Source of the DNA: Microbacterium yannicii
Lineage (GTDB): Bacteria > Actinomycetota > Actinomycetes > Actinomycetales > Microbacteriaceae
NCBI RefSeq assembly: GCF_024055635.1
Contig: NZ_JAMXMB010000036.1
Span: 358,864 to 422,863 of the forward strand
Direction: 5' to 3'
DNA: 64,000 nt
How positions within the stretch are numbered: position 1 is the first letter of the stretch; every line of letters begins with the position of its first letter. The notes below the pieces were generated by a model. The model did no database searches. It was given only the letters and a program-made list of their open reading frames with translations, and was not told the DNA's origin. Both the position numbers and the translations under genes were made by a program. Shown in pieces: positions 9,753 through 17,016 of the stretch.

Positions 9753-9762
9753 CGAGGCGCGC

Positions 9763-10665
9763 TCAGCTCGCGACGCGGGCGCGCAGATGCGGTGAGACGG
9801 ATGCCGCGAACCCGGCGGCCGTGCGCTGCACGGCGACGAGCGGGTCGGTGGCCCAGATCTCCTCGTTGAAGATCTCGACCTCGATGTCGCGGTCGTACCC
9901 CGTCGCCTCGACGGCGGCGGTGAGCGAGGCGAAGTCGATGACGCCGTCGCCGGGGTAGTGGCGGGCCAGCAGCACGTCGGCCGGGAGCGGGGTCTTCCAG
10001 TCGCACACCTGGTACGTGGCGATGCGGCCCTCGCGGCCGGCGCGTGCGATCGAGGACAGCACGTCGGGGTCCCACCAGATGTGGAAGGTGTCGACGGTCG
10101 CGCCGACGACGGCCGGGTCGAAGTCCGCGGCGATGTCGAGCGCCTGCCCGAGCGTGGAGACGACGCAGCGGTCCGACGCGTACATCGGGTGCAGCGGCTC
10201 GATGGCGAGCGTCACACCGGCGGCTGCGGCATCCGGAACCAGCTCGCCGATCGCATCGCGCACGCGCTCGCGGGCGCCCACCAGGTCGCGCGATCCTTCG
10301 GGCAGGCCGCCGGCGACGAGCACGAGGATCGCGGTCGAGCCCTCGGCTCCGGCAGCGGCGAGCGTCGCGGCCTCTTCGATCGCGACGCGGTTGTCGTCGA
10401 TCGACGCCCGGCGGGCCGGGCCCTCGGGCATCGTGAAGAAGCCCGAGCGGCAGTGCGTGGTGAAGCGCAGCCCCGAGTCGGCGAGCATCGACGCCGCGGT
10501 GGCGAGGCCGACCTCCTGCACGGGCTCGCGCCACAGGCCGATGGCCTCGACGCCCGCCTCGGCCGTCACGCGCAGCGCGGTGGCGAGGTCGGCGTACTTG
10601 ATGGTGGCCTGGTTGATCGACAGGCGCGGGTCGACACCCGGTCCCTGAGCTTGTCGAAGGGTCAT
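9763..10665 (-). CDS. Sugar phosphate isomerase/epimerase-like TIM barrel protein
   Basis: This 300-residue protein belongs to the xylose-isomerase-like TIM barrel superfamily, whose members isomerise or epimerise sugars, or cleave keto-sugars, using a metal. Visible markers are ATIKYADLATALRVTAEAG near the start, LAIEPLHP with a metal-ligand Glu, GATVDTFHIWWDPD, and a terminal VEVEIFNEEIW. The ATG overlaps the stop of the upstream DUF993 gene as ATGA and has GGGAG seven bases upstream. The first codons after ATG (TLRQAQG) are translated from a dispersed repeat (10644-10662), so the natural N-terminus probably began near LSINQAT. Its partners suggest a step in catabolism of an oxidised sugar. 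Confidence 0.8.
   Translation of the reverse strand: MTLRQAQGPGVDPRLSINQATIKYADLATALRVTAEAGVEAIGLWREPVQEVGLATAASMLADSGLRFTTHCRSGFFTMPEGPARRASIDDNRVAIEEAATLAAAGAEGSTAILVLVAGGLPEGSRDLVGARERVRDAIGELVPDAAAAGVTLAIEPLHPMYASDRCVVSTLGQALDIAADFDPAVVGATVDTFHIWWDPDVLSSIARAGREGRIATYQVCDWKTPLPADVLLARHYPGDGVIDFASLTAAVEATGYDRDIEVEIFNEEIWATDPLVAVQRTAAGFAASVSPHLRARVAS
10644..10662. repeat. Dispersed repeat CCCTGAGCTTGTCGAAGGG at a gene start
   Basis: This 19-bp imperfect palindrome begins CCCT and ends AGGG. Related pieces occur at 44358-44375 (CCCTGAGACTGTCGAAGGG) and near 52069-52091 (GGCTTCGACAGGTCAACC). Here it supplies codons 2-8 of the TIM-barrel gene. Similar short repeats are familiar from other actinobacterial genomes; I know no assigned function. 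Confidence 0.75.
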
Positions 10666-11879
10666 GCGATCACTCCCGGTACGTCGATGCCGTTGTGGCG
10701 GAGCATCCCGTGCCAGCGGATCGCGGCGAGCTCGGGATGCTCGAGCGCGAGGGACGCGTTCGCGAGCTCGACGATGCGCGACAGGTGCGGGAGGCTCCGC
10801 GCCGAATGCAGGCCGCCGACCATCTGGAACGCGGACTGGTGGCCGTTGAGCCACGACAGGAAGGCGACCCCGGTCTTGTAGTAGAACGTGGGCGCGGCGA
10901 AGACCTGGCGGCTGAGCTCCTCGGTCGGGCCGAGGATCTCGAGGTAACGTGCCGGATCGCCGGCGTCCAGCGCCTGGATCGCGGCCGAGGCGACCGGCGT
11001 GATGGCCGCGAAGGCGCCGAGCAGCGCGTCGGAGTGCTGGCGAGCGCTCGCCGCGTCGCGGTCGGGCTGCGTCGCTTCGGGAACGTCGGCGCCGCCGATC
11101 AGCCCGACGTAGTTGAAGTCGTCGCCGGTGAACATGCGCACGCCCTCGGGAAGGCGCTCGCGCACCGACACCTCGGAGGCGGCATCCAGCAGGCTCATCT
11201 TGACGCCCGCGACCTTGTCGACGTTCTCCTCGATGATCTCGAGCAGCACCGCCGACGCGTCGCGCCAGTCGGGTGAGCCGAAGTAGCCCTCGAGCGACGG
11301 GTCGAAGGCGGTGCCGAGCCAGTGCAGCACGACGGGCGTCGTGGCGGAGCCGAGCACCTCGCGGTAGACCCGGCGGTAGTCGTCGGCCGACGCCGCGGCG
11401 CGGGCGAGGTGGCGCGAGGCCATGAGCACCGGACCGGCGCCCTGCTCCTCGGTGAAGTGGAGCTGCTCCTTGTAGGCGTCGATCACCTCGTCGATCGAGA
11501 TGCCCTCCGCCTCGACGTGGTCGGTGTTGACCCCGACGACGACCGACCCGCCCTCTTCGCGGGCGACCTGCGCCGACCGTGCGATGAGCTCGCGGGTGGC
11601 GGCGGCGTCGAGACCCATGTTCCGCTGGGCGGTGTCCATGGCGTCGGCGACGCCGAGTCCCCACGAGTACACGGCGCGGCGGAAGTCGAGGGTGGCGTCC
11701 CAGTCGACCTCGGCCGGTCGGCCCGGGGTGTTGTCGGCCCAAGTCTGCGGCACGACGTGCGCGGCGGCGTAGGCGACCCGGCTGCGGAGCGGGTCCCCGG
11801 GCTTGGTGTAGCCCGGGGACTCGTTCAGCTCCGCCGTCGAGGTGGCGCCGTCGGATGAGAGAAGTGTGAGCTGCGGCAT
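10662..11879 (-). CDS. DUF993 family protein (dihydrodipicolinate synthase-like)
   Basis: This 405-residue protein fits the DUF993 group of class I aldolase-like TIM barrels, often labelled dihydrodipicolinate synthase family. Visible segments include VVPQTWADNTPG, a WGLGVADAMDTAQRNMGLD helix, VVVGVNTDHVE, VLHWLGTAFDP and VAGVKMSLLDA, where the Lys of GVKMS lies at the expected Schiff-base position of this fold (inference). The ATG has AGCAGGA upstream. It sits between the Gfo/Idh gene and the TIM-barrel gene, 13 bases from the former and overlapping the latter, so the three are one operon. DUF993 has no firmly established reaction; retro-aldol cleavage of a keto-sugar acid would suit this context but is unproven. 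Confidence 0.75.
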   Translation of the reverse strand: MPQLTLLSSDGATSTAELNESPGYTKPGDPLRSRVAYAAAHVVPQTWADNTPGRPAEVDWDATLDFRRAVYSWGLGVADAMDTAQRNMGLDAAATRELIARSAQVAREEGGSVVVGVNTDHVEAEGISIDEVIDAYKEQLHFTEEQGAGPVLMASRHLARAAASADDYRRVYREVLGSATTPVVLHWLGTAFDPSLEGYFGSPDWRDASAVLLEIIEENVDKVAGVKMSLLDAASEVSVRERLPEGVRMFTGDDFNYVGLIGGADVPEATQPDRDAASARQHSDALLGAFAAITPVASAAIQALDAGDPARYLEILGPTEELSRQVFAAPTFYYKTGVAFLSWLNGHQSAFQMVGGLHSARSLPHLSRIVELANASLALEHPELAAIRWHGMLRHNGIDVPGVIA

Positions 11880-11892
11880 CCGTCGATCCTGC

Positions 11893-13095
11893 TCAGTCCA
11901 GCGACAGGGCGGGCAGCTCGACCTTGCGGCCCTCGCGGCTCGACTGCAGACCCGCCTCGGCGAGCAGCACGCCGCGGGCGCCCGAGAGCAGGTCGAACGC
12001 GTACTCGGTGCCGAGCACGTACGACTCGAGGAACTCCTCCCACTGCTGGCGGAAGCCGTTCTGGAACACGTCGTTGGTGGGCACGTCGGCCCAGTCGGCG
12101 TCGTAGTCGTGGTCGTCGGCGAGGTCGGGGTTCCAGACCGGCTTCGGCGTCGCGTTGCGGTGCTGGATCTTCGCACCGAACAGGCCCACGACGGCCGAGC
12201 CGTGCGTGCCGTCGACGTGGAACTCGACGAGCTCGTCGCGGTTCACGCGCACGGTCCAGGACGAGTTGATCTGGGCGACGATGTCGCCCTCGAGCTCGAA
12301 GATGCCGTAGGCGGCGTCTTCGGCGGTCGCCGTGTAGTGCTCGCCGTTCTCGTCCCAGCGGTCCTGGATGTGCACGGCTGCCTGCGCGTAGACGGTCTTG
12401 ACGTCGCCGAACAGGTTCTCGAGCACGTAGTTCCAGTGCGGGAACATGTCGACGATGATGCCGCCGCCGTCCTCGGCACGGTAGTTCCAGCTGGGCCGCT
12501 GTGCGGGCTGCCAGTCGCCCTCGAACACCCAGTAGCCGAACTCGCCGCGCACCGACAGGATGCGGCCGAAGAAGCCGGAGTCGATGAGCCGCTTGAGCTT
12601 CTGGAGCCCCGGGAGGTAGAGCTTGTCGTGCACGACGCCGGTCTTGACACCGGCCTCCTGCGCGAGCTTGGCGAGCTCGAGCGCCTCCTCGACCGTCTCG
12701 GCGGTGGGCTTCTCGGTGTAGATGGTCTTGCCGGCGGCGATCGCCTTGCGCAGGGCCGAGGCGCGCGCCTTCGTGACGAGGAAGTCGGCGTAGATCTCCC
12801 AGCGCGGGTCGGCGAGGGCGGCGTCGAGGTCGGTGGTGTAGTCCTCGATGCCGTGCTGGGCGGCGAGGTCGGCGAGCTTCGCCTCGCTGCGGCCGACGAG
12901 CAGCGGCTTGACGGTCACCTTCGTGCCGTCGGCGAGTTCGATGCCGCCCTGATCGCGGATCGCGAGGATCGAGCGCACCAGGTGCTGGCGGTACCCCATG
13001 CGGCCGGATACGCCGTTCATGATGATGCCGATCTCGCGCACCTGCGGACGAGCGGATGCCTCGGCCGGGGCCGGAGCGAGTGTCGTGTCGGTCAT
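11893..13095 (-). CDS. Gfo/Idh/MocA family oxidoreductase
   Basis: This 400-residue NAD(P)-dependent dehydrogenase has an N-terminal Rossmann domain (IGIIMNGVSGRMGYRQHL) and the family's EKP motif (IYTEKPTAE), where Lys contributes to catalysis. The C-terminal alpha/beta domain carries GGGIIVDMFPHWNYVLE, which corresponds to the substrate-binding GG..DxxxH motif. The GVSGRMG loop is an unusual nucleotide-binding variant. The start ATG has GCAGGA at good spacing. A LacI-type palindrome lies 60 bases upstream, so this is the first gene of the four-gene minus-strand operon ending at 8574. It probably oxidises a sugar or sugar acid; the substrate is unknown. Confidence 0.85.
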   Translation of the reverse strand: MTDTTLAPAPAEASARPQVREIGIIMNGVSGRMGYRQHLVRSILAIRDQGGIELADGTKVTVKPLLVGRSEAKLADLAAQHGIEDYTTDLDAALADPRWEIYADFLVTKARASALRKAIAAGKTIYTEKPTAETVEEALELAKLAQEAGVKTGVVHDKLYLPGLQKLKRLIDSGFFGRILSVRGEFGYWVFEGDWQPAQRPSWNYRAEDGGGIIVDMFPHWNYVLENLFGDVKTVYAQAAVHIQDRWDENGEHYTATAEDAAYGIFELEGDIVAQINSSWTVRVNRDELVEFHVDGTHGSAVVGLFGAKIQHRNATPKPVWNPDLADDHDYDADWADVPTNDVFQNGFRQQWEEFLESYVLGTEYAFDLLSGARGVLLAEAGLQSSREGRKVELPALSLD

Positions 13096-13154
13096 GGGGG
13101 TCCTGCTTTCTTCTCTGAAGGCCTGTGTGGTTCCCGGTCTCGGAGCACGAGCTG

Positions 13155-13168
13155 GGTAAACGCTTTCC
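13155..13168. promoter_or_regulatory. LacI-type operator (GGTAAACGCTTTCC)
   Basis: An imperfect 14-bp palindrome with a CG centre lies upstream of the Gfo/Idh operon. The same half-sites recur at 32528, 34355, 36191 and 53119, always near a gene start. It fits the operator form used by LacI-family repressors. The repressor at 35113-36120, whose own promoter has this class, is the likely binder (inference). Confidence 0.65.
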
Positions 13169-13192
13169 AACAGTCTGACACGGGAGGAAGCG

Positions 13193-15493
13193 TCATGCAA
13201 GCGCTTCGGGCCAGAGCGCGCGCTGGCTGATCTCCACGGCGTCGAGCGCGCACAGCGCATCCGTCGCGGCGGCCAGCCGTGCAGCGGCGTCGGCGGGAAG
13301 GTGCACGGCGCTCTCGCGCCGGAGCGGCAGCACATGAAGCTCCACGCGGGACGACGCCGAGACGCCGATGTCGCGCAGGTTCACGACGAGGTCGGAGCCG
13401 TCCCAGAACCGGTCGGTCGCGGTCACCCCGTCCACGCGCAGCTGCGCGACGTCTCCCGCCCAGGCCACTCGCACCACCGCGTCCTCGTCCACCCACCCGG
13501 GAACCTCCAGGCGGTACACCGCCGCGTGCTCCTCCAACACCGCGTCGTCGGGGGCGGCCGGCCGACCGTCGCGCGACCCGTACTCTCCGGACGGCGTCGA
13601 CGCCGCTCGCACGAGTGAGACGTCGACGGATGCCGCATCCCCCCGCTGCCCGGTCACCGCACGCGCTGCGCGAGCGACGCCGCTGACGTGCTCCCACACG
13701 AGCTCGCGCCAGGCGCCGCCGGCGTACTCGCGCACATCGGGTGCCGCTCCGCCGGCGCGCACCGACACGCGGCCCGCGGCATCCCACGTCACCTCGTCCC
13801 GGCTGAGCAGGACCCGGCTTTCTCCGCCGTCCGCGTCGACGACCCAGAGGTGCGCGGCCTGCGACGCGGGAACGACGAGCACGTCGAGGGCCGCGCCGTG
13901 CGACTCCTCGATGCGCAGGGGCGACGGTCCCGGTGTCACGCGGTGGGCGAGGCCGTCGTGCACGATCTCGACCGGGATGCCGGCGTCTTCCACCAGCACG
14001 AGCGTCGGAGGCGAAACGGATGCCGCAGCCCCGGGCAGCACGGTGAGCGCCGAGGCGGTGGCCGAGTCGATCGTGACGCCAGCCACCTCGAGACCGAGCG
14101 GCCAGCGTGCGAGCGTGCCGGGCGGGATGTCGAGGGGCGTGCTCGGCAGCGTGACGGCGCCGCGGGTGGTCTCGATGCGGAACTGCGCGCCGCGGTACGT
14201 CGGCAGTGGCACGTGCGGCTGATGCCGGCCGATGAAGACGAAGCCCGAGCCGTCGTCGGCGCGCACGGCCCAGCGCAGGGTCGCGGCATCCTCGACTCCC
14301 GTCGGGCGCTTCTCCGGGAGGTGCGCCGGCATGGGCGCGACGCGCTCGCCGAACGCCTCGATGAAGGCGTGCTGCAGCCGCAGCGCCGCGTGGCTGGGGG
14401 CGGCTCGGCCGGACTCGCCGATCGGTGCGTGGAAGTCGTAGCTCAGCCGCGTCATGTCGTTGGGGTAGCCGGTCGACTGCGTCTCTTCGAGACCTGGCCC
14501 GGGGTTCGTGCCGCCCGCGTACATGTAGAAGCCCTGCCACGCCGACCCGCTGCCCAGCTTGGCGTGGGCGACCGCCGCGATGTCGAGGGCGTCCGGCCGG
14601 GGCCGGCGGTGGTACGCCGTTGCCATGCCGCCACCCAGTTCGCAGGTCGCGGGTGGGAACCACGGCGACAGCTCGGCACGGCGCGCGGTCGCCGCGTCGC
14701 CGGCACCACGCACATCGGCGCCGATGCCGGGGTCGTCCCACGTGTCGGAGAAGAAGTAGTGCGCGCGGAACGTCGGATCCCAGGGCTCGGCCGGATCGAC
14801 CCAGAATCCGTCGCCGTAGCCGCCCCACAGCGGCAGCACTTCGGGGTCGGGAAGATCGGCTCCTCCCCAGGCGGTCGCCGTCCAGAGCGGTGCCGACAGT
14901 CCCGCCTCCCGGGCGAGGCGCTTGAGCGTCACGAGGTGGCCCGGCTGGTCGTACAGCTCGTTCTCGAGCTGGATCGCGAGCACGGTGTCGGGTCGGCAGC
15001 GCCCGTCGAGGGCGCGGGCGAGCTGCCCGAACCACTCGCGCACGAGGTCGAGGTAGGCCGGGTCGTCGGTGCGGTGCTGCACGCGCGCGTCCTGCACCCA
15101 GTCGGGGAACCCGCCGTTGCGCATCTCGCCGTGCACCCACGGACCGAGGCGCAGCACGAGCTCGAGCCCCTCGGCGCGCACCGCGTCGACGAAGGCGCCG
15201 ACGTCGAAGCGCCCATCGAACCGGGCCTGACCGCGCACCGGCTCGTGGTGCAGCCACGGCACGTACGTCGACACGACCGAGACGCCGCCGGCGCGCATGA
15301 GCCGAAGTCGCTGGGTCCAGCGCTCGCGCGGAACGCGCGTGTAGTGCAGCTCGCCCGACACCGGCAGCCACGGCCGCCCGTCGCGCATCAGCGCGCGACT
15401 GCTCACGGACAGCCCTGGCCGGGCGTCTTCGGCATTCGCCATGGCGGGCCGGCGCTCTGCGCGGCCGGGTCGGGTGGCGTCCACTCGCAGCAT
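13193..15493 (-). CDS. Beta-galactosidase (GH35)
   Basis: This protein of about 766 residues is a family 35 beta-galactosidase. The TIM barrel begins LMRDGRPWLPVSGELHYTRVP, a hallmark GH35 opening. The acid/base lies in IQLENELY (Glu179 by this start) and the nucleophile in CELGGGM (Glu285). Later beta-sandwich domains occupy roughly residues 400-760. There is no signal peptide, so it acts on imported galactosides. I chose the ATG at 15493, with GGAA eight bases upstream; a TTG at 15505 or the ATG at 15442 are alternatives. It is the last gene of the minus-strand galactoside cluster, separated from the binding protein gene by an inverted repeat. Confidence 0.9.
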   Translation of the reverse strand: MLRVDATRPGRAERRPAMANAEDARPGLSVSSRALMRDGRPWLPVSGELHYTRVPRERWTQRLRLMRAGGVSVVSTYVPWLHHEPVRGQARFDGRFDVGAFVDAVRAEGLELVLRLGPWVHGEMRNGGFPDWVQDARVQHRTDDPAYLDLVREWFGQLARALDGRCRPDTVLAIQLENELYDQPGHLVTLKRLAREAGLSAPLWTATAWGGADLPDPEVLPLWGGYGDGFWVDPAEPWDPTFRAHYFFSDTWDDPGIGADVRGAGDAATARRAELSPWFPPATCELGGGMATAYHRRPRPDALDIAAVAHAKLGSGSAWQGFYMYAGGTNPGPGLEETQSTGYPNDMTRLSYDFHAPIGESGRAAPSHAALRLQHAFIEAFGERVAPMPAHLPEKRPTGVEDAATLRWAVRADDGSGFVFIGRHQPHVPLPTYRGAQFRIETTRGAVTLPSTPLDIPPGTLARWPLGLEVAGVTIDSATASALTVLPGAAASVSPPTLVLVEDAGIPVEIVHDGLAHRVTPGPSPLRIEESHGAALDVLVVPASQAAHLWVVDADGGESRVLLSRDEVTWDAAGRVSVRAGGAAPDVREYAGGAWRELVWEHVSGVARAARAVTGQRGDAASVDVSLVRAASTPSGEYGSRDGRPAAPDDAVLEEHAAVYRLEVPGWVDEDAVVRVAWAGDVAQLRVDGVTATDRFWDGSDLVVNLRDIGVSASSRVELHVLPLRRESAVHLPADAAARLAAATDALCALDAVEISQRALWPEALA

Positions 15494-15520
15494 CCGGGGT
15501 TCCAATCAGGGGATCAGGGG

Positions 15521-15582
15521 AGGAGATGCGAGGAGCGGAGGAGGTTTTCGCGGAGATCAGCCCTCCGCTCGTCACATCTCCT
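15521..15582. repeat. Inverted repeat with 21-bp arms
   Basis: Arms at 15521-15541 and 15562-15582 match at 19 of 21 positions around a 20-base loop, and part of the arm (CTCCTCCGCTCGTCGC) recurs at 15579-15594. It sits between the binding protein gene and the GH35 gene, both on the minus strand. It could attenuate transcription into GH35 or be a REP-like element; no T-run follows, so a classical terminator is doubtful. Confidence 0.6.
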
Positions 15583-15693
15583 CCGCTCGTCGCGGTGGTC
15601 ACGCACGCCGCGCTGCGCTCCGCAGTCACAATCCGCCCGTTGGTTCCCGGTGCGGGACGGCCGAATGCGGCTGCGGAGCGATCAGCGTGTGCC

Positions 15694-16977
15694 TCAGCCG
15701 AGGATGGCGTCCGCCTCGGCGAAGAACTGCGACACCGCGTCGTCGACCGACAGGGCGCCCAGGCCGATCGACTTGCCGAGGTCCCAGAAGGTCTGCTCGA
15801 GCGAGCCGTAGCCGACGACGGGCACGGGCGGGGCGTCGCCGATGCGGTCGGCAGCGGACTCGATGTAGTCGGCGACCTGCTTGTCGGGGCCCTCGAGGGC
15901 CGCGCCCTCGAGCTTCGACGAGGACGCCGGGAAGCCGAGCGTCGTGCCGAAGATCTCGCCGGCCTCGGGGCTGTTCACGACGAAGTCGAGGAACAGGGCG
16001 GCCGCCTCGGGGTGCTCGGTCTTCTTCGCGATCGCGACCTGCAGGCCGGCCTGGCGGTAGAGGTCCTTCGAGCCCTCCTTCGCCGTGGGCGGCGCGACGA
16101 TCGAGATCGACGAGGCGCCCGAGTCGGCGAGGTAGCCGCCGAGGAAGTTGCTCCAGCTCATCTCGCTGGCGGTCGCGGCGGCGGCGAAGCCGGACTTCGG
16201 AGAGAGCTCCTCGAGCTTCTGCTGCGGCACCGTGACGCCGTCGCGGATCTCGTCGCCGGACTCCCAGAAGTCGCGCAGCTCGTCCTCGGTGAAGCCGAGC
16301 TCGCCGTCGTCGGTGTACAGGTTGCCGCCGTTCGCGCGGAGCACCATCTCGAACACCTGGATGCGCTGGGTGTAGTCCGTCCCGCCGTAGACCGCACCGC
16401 CGGTCGCGTCGGTGACGTCGGCCATCCAGTCGTCGAAGTCGGCGAAGCTCGTGCCGGCCTCGGGCGCCTCGACGCCGGCCTGGGCGACCAGATCGTCGTT
16501 GACGAAGTTCGCCCACAGGCTGTAGCCGGTGGGAAGGGAGTACTGCACGCCGTCGAGCGCGCCCGTGCCGAGCAGCGACTCGTCGAACGTCGTGGTGTCG
16601 ATGTAGTCCGACACCTCGGCGAGGTCGAGCAGGTTGCCCGACTCGCCGTACTGGCGCAAGTAGCTGTCGGAGAACTGGAAGACGTCCGGGAGCCCGCCGC
16701 TCGCCGCCTCGGTCTGCCGCTTCTCCCAGAAGCTGGGGAAGTCGGTGAACGAGGCGTTGACCGTGATGTTCGGATACTCCTCGTTGAACGCGGCGATCAG
16801 GTCGTTGTACCGGGTGGCACGGTCGTCGTTGCCCCAGAACGCGAAGTCGAGCGTGACCTTCTCGTCGGGATCGAACGTGGCGGCTTCGTCGGGCGCGCCG
16901 CCGGCGCAGCCGGCGAGGACGAGGGCGGCGCTCGCGGTCAGGGCGGCTGCCGCGAACAGGGTGCGGGGTGCGGGCAT
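15694..16977 (-). CDS. Sugar ABC transporter substrate-binding lipoprotein (paralogue 1)
   Basis: This 427-residue sugar-binding lipoprotein starts with a clear signal peptide ending in the lipobox LAGC (MPAPRTLFAAAALTA...LAGCAGG). The mature part is strikingly similar to the product at 21927-23228. Shared segments include TFDPDEKVTL, FNEEYPNITVN, WEKRQTEAA, GGTDYT, HPEAAA and GDAPPVP, spaced along the full length. No second permease pair lies beside it, so it may feed the permeases at 19930-21851 with a different ligand. It follows GH42 by 39 bases on the same strand and precedes GH35, which supports a galactoside ligand (inference). Confidence 0.9.
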   Translation of the reverse strand: MPAPRTLFAAAALTASAALVLAGCAGGAPDEAATFDPDEKVTLDFAFWGNDDRATRYNDLIAAFNEEYPNITVNASFTDFPSFWEKRQTEAASGGLPDVFQFSDSYLRQYGESGNLLDLAEVSDYIDTTTFDESLLGTGALDGVQYSLPTGYSLWANFVNDDLVAQAGVEAPEAGTSFADFDDWMADVTDATGGAVYGGTDYTQRIQVFEMVLRANGGNLYTDDGELGFTEDELRDFWESGDEIRDGVTVPQQKLEELSPKSGFAAAATASEMSWSNFLGGYLADSGASSISIVAPPTAKEGSKDLYRQAGLQVAIAKKTEHPEAAALFLDFVVNSPEAGEIFGTTLGFPASSSKLEGAALEGPDKQVADYIESAADRIGDAPPVPVVGYGSLEQTFWDLGKSIGLGALSVDDAVSQFFAEADAILG

Positions 16978-17016
16978 GTGAGGCTCCAGTCGTATCGAGG
17001 TGGCAGGCGGTGCGGG

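Noticed and set aside
9763..10665. C-glycoside deglycosylase system, suggested by TIM barrel plus Gfo/Idh.
   Set aside because: Known C-deglycosylases pair the TIM-barrel subunit with a small DUF6379-type partner, which I do not find here; DUF993 is a different fold.
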